Part shown: one piece after another, positions 15,429-26,158 of the stretch
How the letters are laid out: every line of letters begins with the position of its first letter
Position numbering within the stretch: position 1 is the first letter of the stretch
Assembly: GCF_900119385.1 (NCBI RefSeq)
Contig: NZ_FPKO01000009.1
Span: 395,405-459,404 of the forward strand
From: Thermophilibacter mediterraneus
GTDB taxonomy: Bacteria > Actinomycetota > Coriobacteriia > Coriobacteriales > Atopobiaceae
Reading direction: 5' to 3'
DNA length: 64,000 nucleotides
Position numbers and translations under genes: made by a program
Notes under the pieces: model-generated
The model's database searches: none
Seen by the model: only the letters and a program-made list of their open reading frames with translations
What the model was told of the DNA's origin: nothing

Positions 15429-17042
15429 CTAGTCGCGACCAGCCTCATCGGAATACATCACGTGCTCCTCCACGGCGTCCGCGGCGAGGCCGATCACGTC
15501 GATGACGTCCGTCGCCATGACCGCGCGCGAGCCGACGCGCTCCGCGGCGAGCGAGCCCGCATAGCCGTGCACCTCGCACACATAGGATGCGAGAAGGGCG
15601 AGGTCGGCCTCCTCCCCGGCACGCTGCGCCAGCGCCGACGCCATCATGCCGGCGAGCACGTCGCCGGAGCCCGCCGTCGCGAGCGAAGCGGGGCCGGGCT
15701 TGGGCAGGATGGCGCGCTCGACGCTCACGCAGCCCGTTGCCGTCCCCTTGGAGACCACCACGAGCTCGGACCCCCCGTCGGACCACACGATCCTGCGCGC
15801 GGCCTCGAGCTGCGCGACGAGCGAGTCGGGCGCCGCGTCCGCGGCCCCGACCAGTCGACCGAGCTCGTGGCGGTGCGGGGTGAGCACGAGGGGCATGCGC
15901 CTGCGGGTGATCTCGGGGAAGTCGGGCAGCGACCCGTTGGTGAGGCGCGAGAGGCAGTTGAGGCCGTCGGCGTCGACGACGAGGGGAACGTCGGCCTCGA
16001 GCAGCGCCGAGACGATGGAGGCGGTCCCGCCCGTGACGCGCATCCCCGGCCCCACGAGCACGGCGGACGCCCGCTCGGCGAGCCTGAGGACCACGTCGCG
16101 CGCCTCCGCCGAGAACGCGCCCTCCGCGTCCTCGGGCAGCGGGACCACGGGTACCTCGAGGAGGTGGGCCTGTGCGGCGTATGCCGCCGATGCGGGGACG
16201 GCGAGCGTCACGTAGCCGGCCCCCATGCGCGCCGCCGCGCGCGCCGCCATGACCGCGGCGCCCGGGAAGCGGCGCGAGCCGCCGACCACGAGCACCGAGC
16301 CGCGGGTGAACTTGTCGACCGCCTGGCTCGCGGGACGCAGCGCCCCGAGGTAGTCGGCGAGGTCCGTGCGCCACGCGACGGGATCCGCGTCCACCACGAG
16401 ACGCTCGGTCTGCTCGGCGAGCGGGGCCACGACGATGGCGCCGCAGACGTCGCGCCCGTCGTCGGCGAGGAGGCCCGGCTTGAGCGCAAGCATGGTGACG
16501 GTCATGTCCGCGACCGCGCAGTCCTTGGCGGCGTGCCCGGTCTGCGCGGAGAGTCCGCTCGGGACGTCAACGGAGATCACCTGCGCGGAGCAGGCGTTCA
16601 CGCACTGGATCCAGATGTCGAACGGCGCGCGAACCTCGCCGTGGAAGCCCGTCCCCAGCATGCAGTCGAGCACGACGTCTGAGGTGGCGAGCAGGCACTC
16701 GAGCTCGTCGCGCGCGGGGCCGACCACGGGGTCGATGCCTGAACGGACCGCGCTCTGCGCCACCTGCCGCGCAAGGTCGCCCGCGATCTCGTCGGGGCTC
16801 ACCGGCGTCACCACGGTGACGTTGGCGCCGTGGGTCTTGAGGGCCTCGGCGGCAACCCATCCGTCGCCGCCGTTGTTGCCAAGCCCCGCGAGCACCACGA
16901 CGTTGTCGACGTCACCGAGCTCGAGCACCTCCTGCGCGGCGGCACAGCCGGCACGGTGCATGAGCTCGGAGACGCTCACCCCCTCGCGGGTGAGGGCCAC
17001 CTCGACGCACTTGACGTCTTCGATGTTGAGTACGGGCTGCAT
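15429..17042 (-). CDS. Bifunctional NAD(P)H-hydrate epimerase / ADP- or ATP-dependent dehydratase
   Basis: 537 residues, the usual fusion. Residues about 1-215 are the epimerase (NnrE; VVLAGLGNNGGDGWVAAEAL, DCMLGTGFHG, SVDVPSGLSAQTG). About 230-525 are the dehydratase (NnrD; VLVVGGSRRFPGAAVMAARAA, LTPHRHELGRL, PASLATAGSGDVLAGMMA). The protein repairs hydrated NADH and NADPH. It starts 3 bp after the acpS stop. In related genomes this gene often sits with alr, tsaE and acpS, as here. Confidence 0.95.
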   Translation of the reverse strand: MQPVLNIEDVKCVEVALTREGVSVSELMHRAGCAAAQEVLELGDVDNVVVLAGLGNNGGDGWVAAEALKTHGANVTVVTPVSPDEIAGDLARQVAQSAVRSGIDPVVGPARDELECLLATSDVVLDCMLGTGFHGEVRAPFDIWIQCVNACSAQVISVDVPSGLSAQTGHAAKDCAVADMTVTMLALKPGLLADDGRDVCGAIVVAPLAEQTERLVVDADPVAWRTDLADYLGALRPASQAVDKFTRGSVLVVGGSRRFPGAAVMAARAAARMGAGYVTLAVPASAAYAAQAHLLEVPVVPLPEDAEGAFSAEARDVVLRLAERASAVLVGPGMRVTGGTASIVSALLEADVPLVVDADGLNCLSRLTNGSLPDFPEITRRRMPLVLTPHRHELGRLVGAADAAPDSLVAQLEAARRIVWSDGGSELVVVSKGTATGCVSVERAILPKPGPASLATAGSGDVLAGMMASALAQRAGEEADLALLASYVCEVHGYAGSLAAERVGSRAVMATDVIDVIGLAADAVEEHVMYSDEAGRD

Positions 17043-17045
17043 CTT

Positions 17046-17585
17046 CTACTCCTTAGCGGATGATTTGCTGACATCGTATGCGGAGAGGCCGTCGAGCTCC
17101 GCCTCCTGGACGCGCTCGAGCTCGTCAAGCACCGCCCGCGCCTCCTTGAACGACACGGCGAGGGCGCGCGCGGCGTCGTCGCGCGTCGCGGGCGCGGGGC
17201 GCACGTCATCGGTGACGGCCAGGGCGTTCGCCACGGCGACCTCGCGCGTGTGCGAGATGGAGAGCGCGATCTCGCGCACCCCACGCTCTCGCGCAATCTG
17301 GGCCGCGCGACCCGTGAGCAGCGCCTGCGGCCTGCCGGCGGCGTCACGGGTGACCGACACGTCCCGCAGGCCCACGCCCCCCGAGAACCCCGTCCCGAGC
17401 GCCTTGAGCACCGCCTCGCGCGCCGCGAAGCGCGCGGCGTAGTGCTCGGCCGGCCGGGCACTCGCGTCACAGTAGGCGCGCTCCTCCTCCGTGAACACCC
17501 TTCGGACGAAGTTGGGGCGCCGTCGCATCACCTGCTCCATGCGCTCGATCTCGAGCATGTCCACGCCGATTCCCGCAGTTCCCAT
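17046..17585 (-). CDS. acpS: Holo-[acyl-carrier-protein] synthase with C-terminal extension
   Basis: 179 residues from the ATG at 17585, 2 bp after the glmS stop. The AcpS core (about 1-125) has GIGVDMLEIERM, FTEEERAYC, RFAAREAVLKALGTG and IALSISHTREVAVA. It transfers phosphopantetheine from CoA to acyl carrier protein. Normal AcpS is 120-130 residues; here about 50 further residues follow, helical and acidic (SFKEARAVLDELERVQEAELDG). Their role is unknown. Confidence 0.93.
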   Translation of the reverse strand: MGTAGIGVDMLEIERMEQVMRRRPNFVRRVFTEEERAYCDASARPAEHYAARFAAREAVLKALGTGFSGGVGLRDVSVTRDAAGRPQALLTGRAAQIARERGVREIALSISHTREVAVANALAVTDDVRPAPATRDDAARALAVSFKEARAVLDELERVQEAELDGLSAYDVSKSSAKE

Positions 17586-17587
17586 GG

Positions 17588-19438
<1,851 letters not shown>

Positions 19439-19490
19439 GCGGACCTCCTCGAGACTGGTGCGTTTGAGCTGTGCGAAGTCACGTGCCCTG

Positions 19491-19496
19491 ATTGTA
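19491..19496 (-). promoter_or_regulatory. Candidate glmS promoter (extended -10)
   Basis: Minus strand reads TGCTACAAT, an extended -10 (TGnTACAAT) about 53 bp before the glmS start. No good -35 is visible in the GC-rich upstream sequence, as is usual for extended -10 promoters. Confidence 0.4.
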
Positions 19497-19525
19497 GCAG
19501 TGCACCCGCGCGGGGCCGGGCGCGG

Positions 19526-19564
19526 CCCCGCCGAGCCGCGACGCGTCGTAGCGGCTCGGCGGGG
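19526..19564. other. Strong hairpin between glmM and glmS
   Basis: Perfect 14-bp inverted repeat CCCCGCCGAGCCGC/GCGGCTCGGCGGGG with an 11-base loop, just after the glmM stop (19581). There is no T-run on the minus strand, so an intrinsic terminator is not supported. It could protect glmM mRNA 3' ends or pause transcription. Confidence 0.5.
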
Positions 19565-19580
19565 CGCCGCGGCCGGGGCC

Positions 19581-20918
19581 CTAGGCCCGGTGCGGCTCGA
19601 GCGCCCTGAGGACGAAGGCGTTCGCCTCGCGGCAGAGCTCCTCGGTGGGCGCCTCGGCGAGCGTCCTGACGAGCGGCTCGGTGCCCGAGGCGCGCACGAG
19701 GACGCGCCCGCGGCCGGCGAGGAACTCCTCCGCCTGCCGGGCGGCGGCGAGCACCGCCTCGTCGGACATGGCGGCATCCTTGTCCCCCACGCGAACGTTG
19801 ACGAGCTCCTGCGGGTAGAGCTTGACCGGGGCGCACAGCTGTGAGAGCGTCTCGCGCTCCGCCCGGATGACCTCCATGACGCGCAGGGACGTCATGATGC
19901 CGTCTCCGGTGCACTCGATGTCGCCAAAGATGACGTGCCCCGACTGCTCCCCGCCGAGGCTGTAGCCGTTCTCGCGCATGCAGGCATAGACGTTCTTGTC
20001 GCCCACGGCGGTCGTCTCGTAGGAGAGGCGGGCGTCGTCGAAGGCCTTGAACAGCCCGTAGTTGCTCATGACCGTCGGCACCACCGTGCCCGCCGTGAGG
20101 CGTCCGTGCTTGTTGAGGTAGACGCCGCAGACGTAGAGGATGAGGTCGCCATCGACCACGTTACCGCGCTCGTCCACCGCGATGCAGCGGTCGGCGTCGC
20201 CGTCATAGGCGAACCCGACGTCAAGCCCCTGCTCGACCACGTGGCGGCGCAGGCGGTCGATGTGGGTCGAGCCGCAGTCGACGTTGATGTTGAAGCCGTT
20301 GGGGCTGTTGTTGATCACGCGCACGTCGGCGCCGAGGGCGTCGAACACGGGCTTCGCCACGGAGGACGCCGCCCCGTTGGCGCAGTCGAGGCCGACCTTG
20401 ACGCCCTGGAGGGAGAAGTTCGCGCTCGCGATGAGGTGGGCGATGTAGCGATTGCGGCCCTGCATGTAGTCGACCGTGCAGCCGATGGCGTCACCCGTGG
20501 CGAGCGGCACCTCCGTCTTTCCGTCGATGTAGTCCTCGATGAGCTCGAGGACGTCCTCGTCCATCTTGTAGCCCTCGCTGTTGACGAGCTTGATCCCGTT
20601 GTCGGTGTAGGGGTTGTGGGACGCGGTGATCATGACTCCGCAGTCAAACGCGCCGTCGACGACCTCGTAGGAGACGCCGGGCGTGGGGATGACGTGAAGC
20701 ATGTACGCGTCCGCGCCCGAGGCCACGAGACCCGAGACGAGGGCGGACTCGAACATGTAGCTCGAGCGGCGCGTGTCCTTGCCAATGATCACGCGCGCCT
20801 TCCTCTGCTGGCGGGCGCCGTAGTACCAGCCGACAAACCGCCCGATCTTGAACGCGTGCTCGACGTTGAGGCCCTCGTTGGCCACTCCGCGGAAGCCGTC
20901 GGTGCCAAAGTACTTCAT
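19581..20918 (-). CDS. glmM: Phosphoglucosamine mutase
   Basis: 445 residues from the ATG at 20918, the family length. Starts MKYFGTDGFRGVAN. The phosphoserine loop is ITASHNPYTDNGIK, the metal site is YDGDADRCI, the sugar loop is GGEQSGHVIF and the phosphate loop is VRASGTEPLVRTL. Converts glucosamine-6-phosphate to glucosamine-1-phosphate for UDP-GlcNAc. First gene of the run to glmS and acpS. Contrast its intact active site with the altered loop of the paralogue at 59.5 kb. Confidence 0.97.
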   Translation of the reverse strand: MKYFGTDGFRGVANEGLNVEHAFKIGRFVGWYYGARQQRKARVIIGKDTRRSSYMFESALVSGLVASGADAYMLHVIPTPGVSYEVVDGAFDCGVMITASHNPYTDNGIKLVNSEGYKMDEDVLELIEDYIDGKTEVPLATGDAIGCTVDYMQGRNRYIAHLIASANFSLQGVKVGLDCANGAASSVAKPVFDALGADVRVINNSPNGFNINVDCGSTHIDRLRRHVVEQGLDVGFAYDGDADRCIAVDERGNVVDGDLILYVCGVYLNKHGRLTAGTVVPTVMSNYGLFKAFDDARLSYETTAVGDKNVYACMRENGYSLGGEQSGHVIFGDIECTGDGIMTSLRVMEVIRAERETLSQLCAPVKLYPQELVNVRVGDKDAAMSDEAVLAAARQAEEFLAGRGRVLVRASGTEPLVRTLAEAPTEELCREANAFVLRALEPHRA

Positions 20919-21007
20919 GCGTGTCCCCTTCTCGCGAGTGCGTGTGAGCGGCATACGCATTCATCCTACTCTCGCCCGCATTTCATCGCGCCAGGCGTTA
21001 CCCATTT

Positions 21008-21039
21008 ACAAAAAAGAACCCGCCGGCGGGGCCGACGGG
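21008..21039 (-). terminator. Intrinsic terminator after rplM-rpsI
   Basis: On the minus strand CCCGTCGGC-CCC-GCCGGCGGG (one G-T wobble) is followed by TTCTTTTTTG. It lies 25 bp after the rpsI stop. Confidence 0.85.
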
Positions 21040-21064
21040 CTCGAGGGTGCCATGTGGCGAGCGA

Positions 21065-21460
<396 letters not shown>

Positions 21461-21463
21461 CGG

Positions 21464-21904
21464 TTAGGCCCTCCAATCGATCTGGACGGGGTTCTGGGCC
21501 GTGTGCGGGTGCTCGGGGCCGGCGTAGACCTTGAGCTTGGTGCCCTGCTTGCGGCCGAGGGTGGTCTTGGGGAGCATGCCCTTGATGGCGTGCTCGACGA
21601 CGCGCTCGGGGTGCTTCTCCATAGCCTCGCGGAAGCTCTCGAGCTTGAGGCCTCCGAGGTAGCCGGAGTAGCGCCAGTACTGCTTGTGGTCGGCCTTGAC
21701 GCCCGTCAGGACGACCTTGTCGGCGTTGATGACGACCACGAAGTCGCCGGTGTCGGCATTGGGGGTGAACTGCGGCTTGTTCTTGCCACGCAGAATCATG
21801 GCAGCCGTGGTGGCAAGGCGGCCGAGCGTGGCGCCCTCAGCGTCGATGAGCACCCACTTGCGCTCGATCTCGCCGGCCTTGGCGAACTGAGTCGACTTCT
21901 TCAC
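21464..21904 (-). CDS. rplM: 50S ribosomal protein L13
   Basis: 146 residues, full length. Diagnostic stretches are [29 protein letters not shown] and [26 protein letters not shown]. First gene of the rplM-rpsI operon. The AGGAGG-type ribosome site lies in a structured leader that may mediate autoregulation, as L13 does in other bacteria. Confidence 0.98.
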   Translation of the reverse strand: MKKSTQFAKAGEIERKWVLIDAEGATLGRLATTAAMILRGKNKPQFTPNADTGDFVVVINADKVVLTGVKADHKQYWRYSGYLGGLKLESFREAMEKHPERVVEHAIKGMLPKTTLGRKQGTKLKVYAGPEHPHTAQNPVQIDWRA

Positions 21905-22005
21905 TTGACTCCTCCTACGTACCTACGTGATGGCGGCTTCTGGACAAACCGCCGCGCTTTTGTATCAGAGATTACGGGGCTCTGTGGAAAAGCTGTAAGA
22001 GTATA
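21905..22005 (-). promoter_or_regulatory. rplM leader with candidate promoter and L13-leader-like hairpin
   Basis: A -10 TATACT lies at 22000-22005 on the minus strand. Downstream, GGCGG at 21949-21953 pairs with CCGCC at 21932-21936 around TTTGTCCAGAAG, giving a compact hairpin before the ribosome site. An L13-binding leader is inferred from position and shape only. Confidence 0.45.
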
Positions 22006-22104
22006 GCTCATCACTCCCGCGCTGAGCTGGTGAATTTTTCTTCCACAAGCCGTTCAAATGCAGCCGTGCCCCTCGCCCCGCGCCGGGGCCTGCCGAGAAG
22101 GGCG

Positions 22105-24975
22105 TCAGGCCCAAAGGGTCACCTCCTGCGCACCTTCCCCCACGTCCGAGCGCGCAAAGCGGACGCTCACGCGCGGAGCGCCGTGGACGCCGGCCACCAT
22201 CGAGGCCAGCGCGCGCTCCTCGGTCGGCGCAAAGGTCTCGATCGAGGGAGCCTCCTCGAAGAGCCACACGGCCTCGCCCTCCGCCGGCTCCTCGGCGAGA
22301 AACGCCGCGCGGGATGCCACCTCGCGCGCTGCAAGCGCGCGCCCGGCGCAGCGTGCCTCCACGGTCGCGGGGCGTGCCTCCACCCGCGCGCGCATGGTCG
22401 TCACCCTGAGCGCGTCGTAGCCCTCGTAGCCGCCCGTCGACGCCTCGGCGAGAAGGACCAGCCGCCCCGGCTCCCGACGCATACGGAAGACGGTCTCGAC
22501 ATGGCCGCCGTAGGAGACGTCGTCCATGAGGCCGTAGCCCTCGACCCACCTCGCGCGGTTCTCGATCGAGGACCCGCCGTCCTCGTAGAGCACGTAGCGG
22601 CTCTCGCGGGCGCCGCCGTCCGGGGCGGGGCCCTCCGGCCAGAAGTCAATCACGCGACGCGTCCTGTCGAGCCCGCGCGGGTTCTTCTCGCCGGGCGGCA
22701 TGGGGTTGTTGTGCGCCTCGTAGCACGGAACGATCGCACCTCCGCGCACGAAGAGGGGCAGCTTCCAGAGCGGCGCGTCAAAGCCGTCGAGCGTCTGCCC
22801 GCCAGCGTGGCGCTCCCCGGTGAAGTAGTCGAACCAGACGTCCTTCTCGCCGCCAGGCAGGTAGATACCGTCACGGACGTCGTTGCCGAGCTCGTCCGCG
22901 CGCGTGCTTCGCCACACCGGGGCCACGAGCAGGGCGTCACCGAGAAGGAACTCGTAGTTTGCCGCCTCGGGCGCCAGGTCCTCGCAGCCCGCGAGCGCAA
23001 GCGGCCGCACCATGGGCAGCCACGCGTCGCCGTTGGCGTCCGAGAGGCCCGCCGCCGCAGCCGCGCAGGTGTAGGCGTAGGGCATGAGCTCGCTCTTGAG
23101 CTTGAGGTACATGCGGCAGATGCCCGTGTGGGGATCGCCGTTCGCGTAGGGTAGCTTGGCGTAGGTGCCCCAGCCGTCCATGTCCAGGACGACGGGCGTG
23201 AGCGCCTTCCACTGGAAGTCGCGCGTGGCCACGACCGGGTCCCCGCCGAAGATGCCGTCCAGATCCGACGCCACGTTGGGGTTGCCCGACATCCCCTGCC
23301 CCAGGTAGGTGGGGATGTGCATGCGGACGTACTCCCAGTCCGTGCCGTCCTGGTCACCAGACCACACCGCGCCAAAGCGCTGCGTGGCGGCCCAACCGTC
23401 GAGCGTGAGGACGAAGGGGCGCCGGCGCGCGTCCAGGCTCAGGATGTCGTAGGCCTGCTTGGTGCCGGAGAGGGCGAAGGAGTAGCCCAGGCCCACCCAC
23501 TCCTCGTCGGTCTTGAGGGCGCTGACCCCGCCGCGCGTGGTCTCGGCGGCGAAGTCACGCAGGTTGTGCCAGGTCACGTCCGGGTTTGCGTCCGGCGTGA
23601 TCTTGGACTGGGCCCACAGGCCCGTGGCCACGCCGCGCTCCGCCGCGTAGGTGGAGAAGGCGGCGAGGTTGTCGACGTTTGCCGCCACCGCCGCAAGGCG
23701 CTCCGGCGAGCTGGCGCCGCCCGCGTCCACGCCGCCCGTCATCTCGTAGCCGTTGTGCCCGTAGCCCGAGCCGTAGCCGTCGTTGGGCAGAAACCAGCCG
23801 AGCGGCATGTCGTGGGCGGCGTGCTCGTCGATCACCGCGCGCGCCGAGAACTCGTACGGCGTCTCGCAGGAGAACCCGCCGGCAGACTCGCGGAGCACCT
23901 CGTCCGGACCGTTGAGGGACTCGGCGACGCCGCGCCCCGGCAGCACGTAGCCGCGCACGCGCCCGTACTCGTAGCGCACGCGCCCCGCGCCGCCCGCTGG
24001 CCCGGAGCCGTGGACGACCCAGGCCTTGCCCTCGGCCGCGGGGCTCCCCGCCACGGTGCCGCGCGCCTCCTCCGCCAGCGGCTCGACAGACCACGCGTCA
24101 CGGTTGTAGGCGTTGAGGTGCCCCAGGTAGAAGGCGTACTCGGGGAGAAGGACCGGCGCGCCCGTCACGCGGTAGTAGGCACGCAGCACGTCGCGCGCCG
24201 TCTCGGCGAGGCCGGCCGCGGGAACGCCGGCGCGCCCCGCCACAAGGAGGTACGCGTCAAAGAGCCCCTCCTGGTGCGTCGCGCGCACGTCCGGACCCGT
24301 GGCGGCAAAGTCGTAGACCCCGCGCGCGAAGGTGTTTCTCAGCACGCCGTAGCCCGCGCTCGACCAGAAGAAGGGGCTCGGCGAGGCCACGTCGCCGTCC
24401 TGCCACTCGTTGCCGTTGACCGGCGCGCTCACGATTCTCACGATCGAGCCCGCGTGCTCGGCGCGGCCGTTCTGCGTGCCGCCGCCAAAGAACTTCTCGC
24501 CGGGGACGCACGCCAGGACCTGCGTGGTTGAGTCCGCGCCCATCTGCAGGGGCGCCGTCTCGCGCAGGGCCACGCGCCCGTTGCGGCGCACGCTCAGCAG
24601 TGCGCCCGATCTGCCGAGAAGGACCTCGGTGCCTCCGGCGGCCACCACGAAGGCGCCACCCTCCTCGCACACGCGCACCGCGGGACGCGCGTAGCGCCGC
24701 GAATCGTCCGGCTGGGCCGGGATGCGCGCCGCGTGCTCCGGCGAGACGGGCTTCGCGTACGGCGCGAACGCGCCGGCGGGGTCAACCGTGTAGCGCACGA
24801 CCCCCTCGTCGAGAAACGCGATGCGCCCCTCCACAACACGCGGAGCTGCGGGCGCGCCGCTCTTCTCGCCAGCCGCCCCGCCCCGCTCGAGGGCGGAAAA
24901 CGTGACGACGGCCACGTTGGGCCGCAGCGGGTCCGGCGCGACCGAGGTCACGCCCGTCAGGGTGATGCCGCTCAT
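22105..24975 (-). CDS. Glycoside hydrolase family 31 protein
   Basis: 956 residues, no signal peptide, so probably cytoplasmic. An N-terminal beta-sandwich (about 1-300; GEKFFGGGTQNGR) precedes the GH31 barrel. GWFLPNDGYGSGYG, the candidate nucleophile Asp in ALKTDEEWVGLGY and the candidate acid/base Asp in WSGDQDGTDWEYV are visible, followed by C-terminal sandwich domains. GH31 enzymes act on alpha-glucosides, alpha-galactosides or alpha-N-acetylgalactosaminides. The specificity cannot be fixed here; the divergent barrel makes plain maltase activity less certain. It starts 10 bp after the patatin-like gene, so the two are co-transcribed. Confidence 0.88.
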   Translation of the reverse strand: MSGITLTGVTSVAPDPLRPNVAVVTFSALERGGAAGEKSGAPAAPRVVEGRIAFLDEGVVRYTVDPAGAFAPYAKPVSPEHAARIPAQPDDSRRYARPAVRVCEEGGAFVVAAGGTEVLLGRSGALLSVRRNGRVALRETAPLQMGADSTTQVLACVPGEKFFGGGTQNGRAEHAGSIVRIVSAPVNGNEWQDGDVASPSPFFWSSAGYGVLRNTFARGVYDFAATGPDVRATHQEGLFDAYLLVAGRAGVPAAGLAETARDVLRAYYRVTGAPVLLPEYAFYLGHLNAYNRDAWSVEPLAEEARGTVAGSPAAEGKAWVVHGSGPAGGAGRVRYEYGRVRGYVLPGRGVAESLNGPDEVLRESAGGFSCETPYEFSARAVIDEHAAHDMPLGWFLPNDGYGSGYGHNGYEMTGGVDAGGASSPERLAAVAANVDNLAAFSTYAAERGVATGLWAQSKITPDANPDVTWHNLRDFAAETTRGGVSALKTDEEWVGLGYSFALSGTKQAYDILSLDARRRPFVLTLDGWAATQRFGAVWSGDQDGTDWEYVRMHIPTYLGQGMSGNPNVASDLDGIFGGDPVVATRDFQWKALTPVVLDMDGWGTYAKLPYANGDPHTGICRMYLKLKSELMPYAYTCAAAAAGLSDANGDAWLPMVRPLALAGCEDLAPEAANYEFLLGDALLVAPVWRSTRADELGNDVRDGIYLPGGEKDVWFDYFTGERHAGGQTLDGFDAPLWKLPLFVRGGAIVPCYEAHNNPMPPGEKNPRGLDRTRRVIDFWPEGPAPDGGARESRYVLYEDGGSSIENRARWVEGYGLMDDVSYGGHVETVFRMRREPGRLVLLAEASTGGYEGYDALRVTTMRARVEARPATVEARCAGRALAAREVASRAAFLAEEPAEGEAVWLFEEAPSIETFAPTEERALASMVAGVHGAPRVSVRFARSDVGEGAQEVTLWA

Positions 24976-24984
24976 GGGTGTCCC

Positions 24985-25887
24985 CTATTCTGCGCAGAGA
25001 AACGCGTCGATCTCCGCCAGGCGCGCCTCGGCCTGACGGCGGCCGGCAACGTAGAGCTTGAGGAGCGGCTCGCCCGAGCGCTCCGAGTTGCTGATGGTCA
25101 CCGGCTCCTCCGGGGCGATGACGAGGCAGCGCCCCTCGGCCTCGAGCCCCCAGAGGAGCTCGCGCTGGGCGTTGTAGCGCTCGCCGCGCGTGGCAAGCGC
25201 CTCGAGGTAGTACGGGTAGGCGTCATAGAGGTGGGACTTCAGCGCAATGGCCTCGCTGCCGGCACCGCGCACGAAGCCACGGTCCTGCGTGAGCACCACG
25301 AGGGCGCGCTCCGCCGGGACGTGCCCCTCGACCTCGCGCGCTCCGGGCAGGCCCATCGCCGTCTCGAAGGGGATGGAGTCCGTGGTACCCCCGTCGAGGT
25401 AGCGCTTGCCGTCGATCTCCACGATGCGCGAGACCATGGGCAGGGAGGCCGACGCGCGGACGCGGTCGATGTCGTCGGGGAAGCGGTGCACGGGCAGGTA
25501 GTCGGGCGTGCCAAAGGTCACGTCGGACACCACCGCGTACATGGGCAGGTCGCTTGCGTTGAAGGTCTCCACGTCGCAGGGATCGATGTGGTTCTGGACC
25601 TCGTCATACATGAAGTCCGCGCCCGCCATGTTGCCCGTCGTGGCGAGCGACCACAGAGACATGAAGCGCTTGTCGTCGCGAAAGGCGAGCATGTCACGCA
25701 TGGTACGGCCAATCTGACGCGAGCGGAAGTTGGACGCGTTGATGGCGCCGGCCGAGACGCCCCACACGCTGGAGAAGTCGTACATCCCGCGCTCCTGGAG
25801 CACGTCGAGCACGCCCGCCGTGAACAGGCCCCTGAACCCGCCGCCCTCGAGCACGAGCGCCGGCACGTTGGTCTTCTCGGTTGACAT
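24985..25887 (-). CDS. Patatin-like phospholipase (YjjU-type)
   Basis: 300 residues. Oxyanion loop EGGGFRG, nucleophile elbow GVSAGA and the catalytic Asp in DGGTTDSIP make a complete Ser-Asp dyad. No signal peptide. Relatives are cytoplasmic acyl hydrolases of poorly known substrate. TAGGAG precedes the ATG. Only about 30 bp separate the start from the left end of the IS110 element, so the native promoter has probably been displaced. Confidence 0.9.
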   Translation of the reverse strand: MSTEKTNVPALVLEGGGFRGLFTAGVLDVLQERGMYDFSSVWGVSAGAINASNFRSRQIGRTMRDMLAFRDDKRFMSLWSLATTGNMAGADFMYDEVQNHIDPCDVETFNASDLPMYAVVSDVTFGTPDYLPVHRFPDDIDRVRASASLPMVSRIVEIDGKRYLDGGTTDSIPFETAMGLPGAREVEGHVPAERALVVLTQDRGFVRGAGSEAIALKSHLYDAYPYYLEALATRGERYNAQRELLWGLEAEGRCLVIAPEEPVTISNSERSGEPLLKLYVAGRRQAEARLAEIDAFLCAE

Positions 25888-25917
25888 GGTGGCTCCTATC
25901 TTTAAGTCGTTGCATCT

Positions 25918-25940
25918 GAGAGCCGGTTACCGGATGCTTT
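25918..25940 (+). repeat. IS110 left inverted repeat
   Basis: Starts GAGAGCCGGTTACC and ends GGATGCTTT. Matches the complement of the right repeat at 20 of 23 positions. Confidence 0.75.
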
Positions 25941-26158
25941 GGTGCAATGCAGACTCTGGCGGGCAGGGACGCCGACATGGCAGTTGGGGCGCCGCGCGCG
26001 ACCCCGCAGGGGAGAGTGGCGTCCCGCCCCACCCGGGCATTTCCGCGGATCAGCTGGATGAGGGGCCATGCGCCACCTCGGATCTCTTCTAGGAGGCTGC
26101 GGTCCCGGGTGACGCGGGCAGGCGGCCCGCCGCCCTGCGGCGGAGAGGAGGGGCGGAC
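25941..26158 (+). ncRNA. Candidate bridge-RNA region of the IS110 element
   Basis: 218 bp without an ORF between the left end and the transposase. GGGACGCC (25966-25973) pairs perfectly with GGCGTCCC (26018-26025), enclosing an inner hairpin CCCC-GCA-GGGG. In characterised IS110-group elements this interval is transcribed into a bridge RNA with target- and donor-binding loops. Here it is inferred from position and structure. Confidence 0.4.

Noticed and set aside
19439-19500. glmS ribozyme
   Set aside because: The leader is too short and lacks the conserved ribozyme core and pseudoknot.
19526-19564. Intrinsic terminator after glmM
   Set aside because: Strong hairpin but no T-run on the minus strand.
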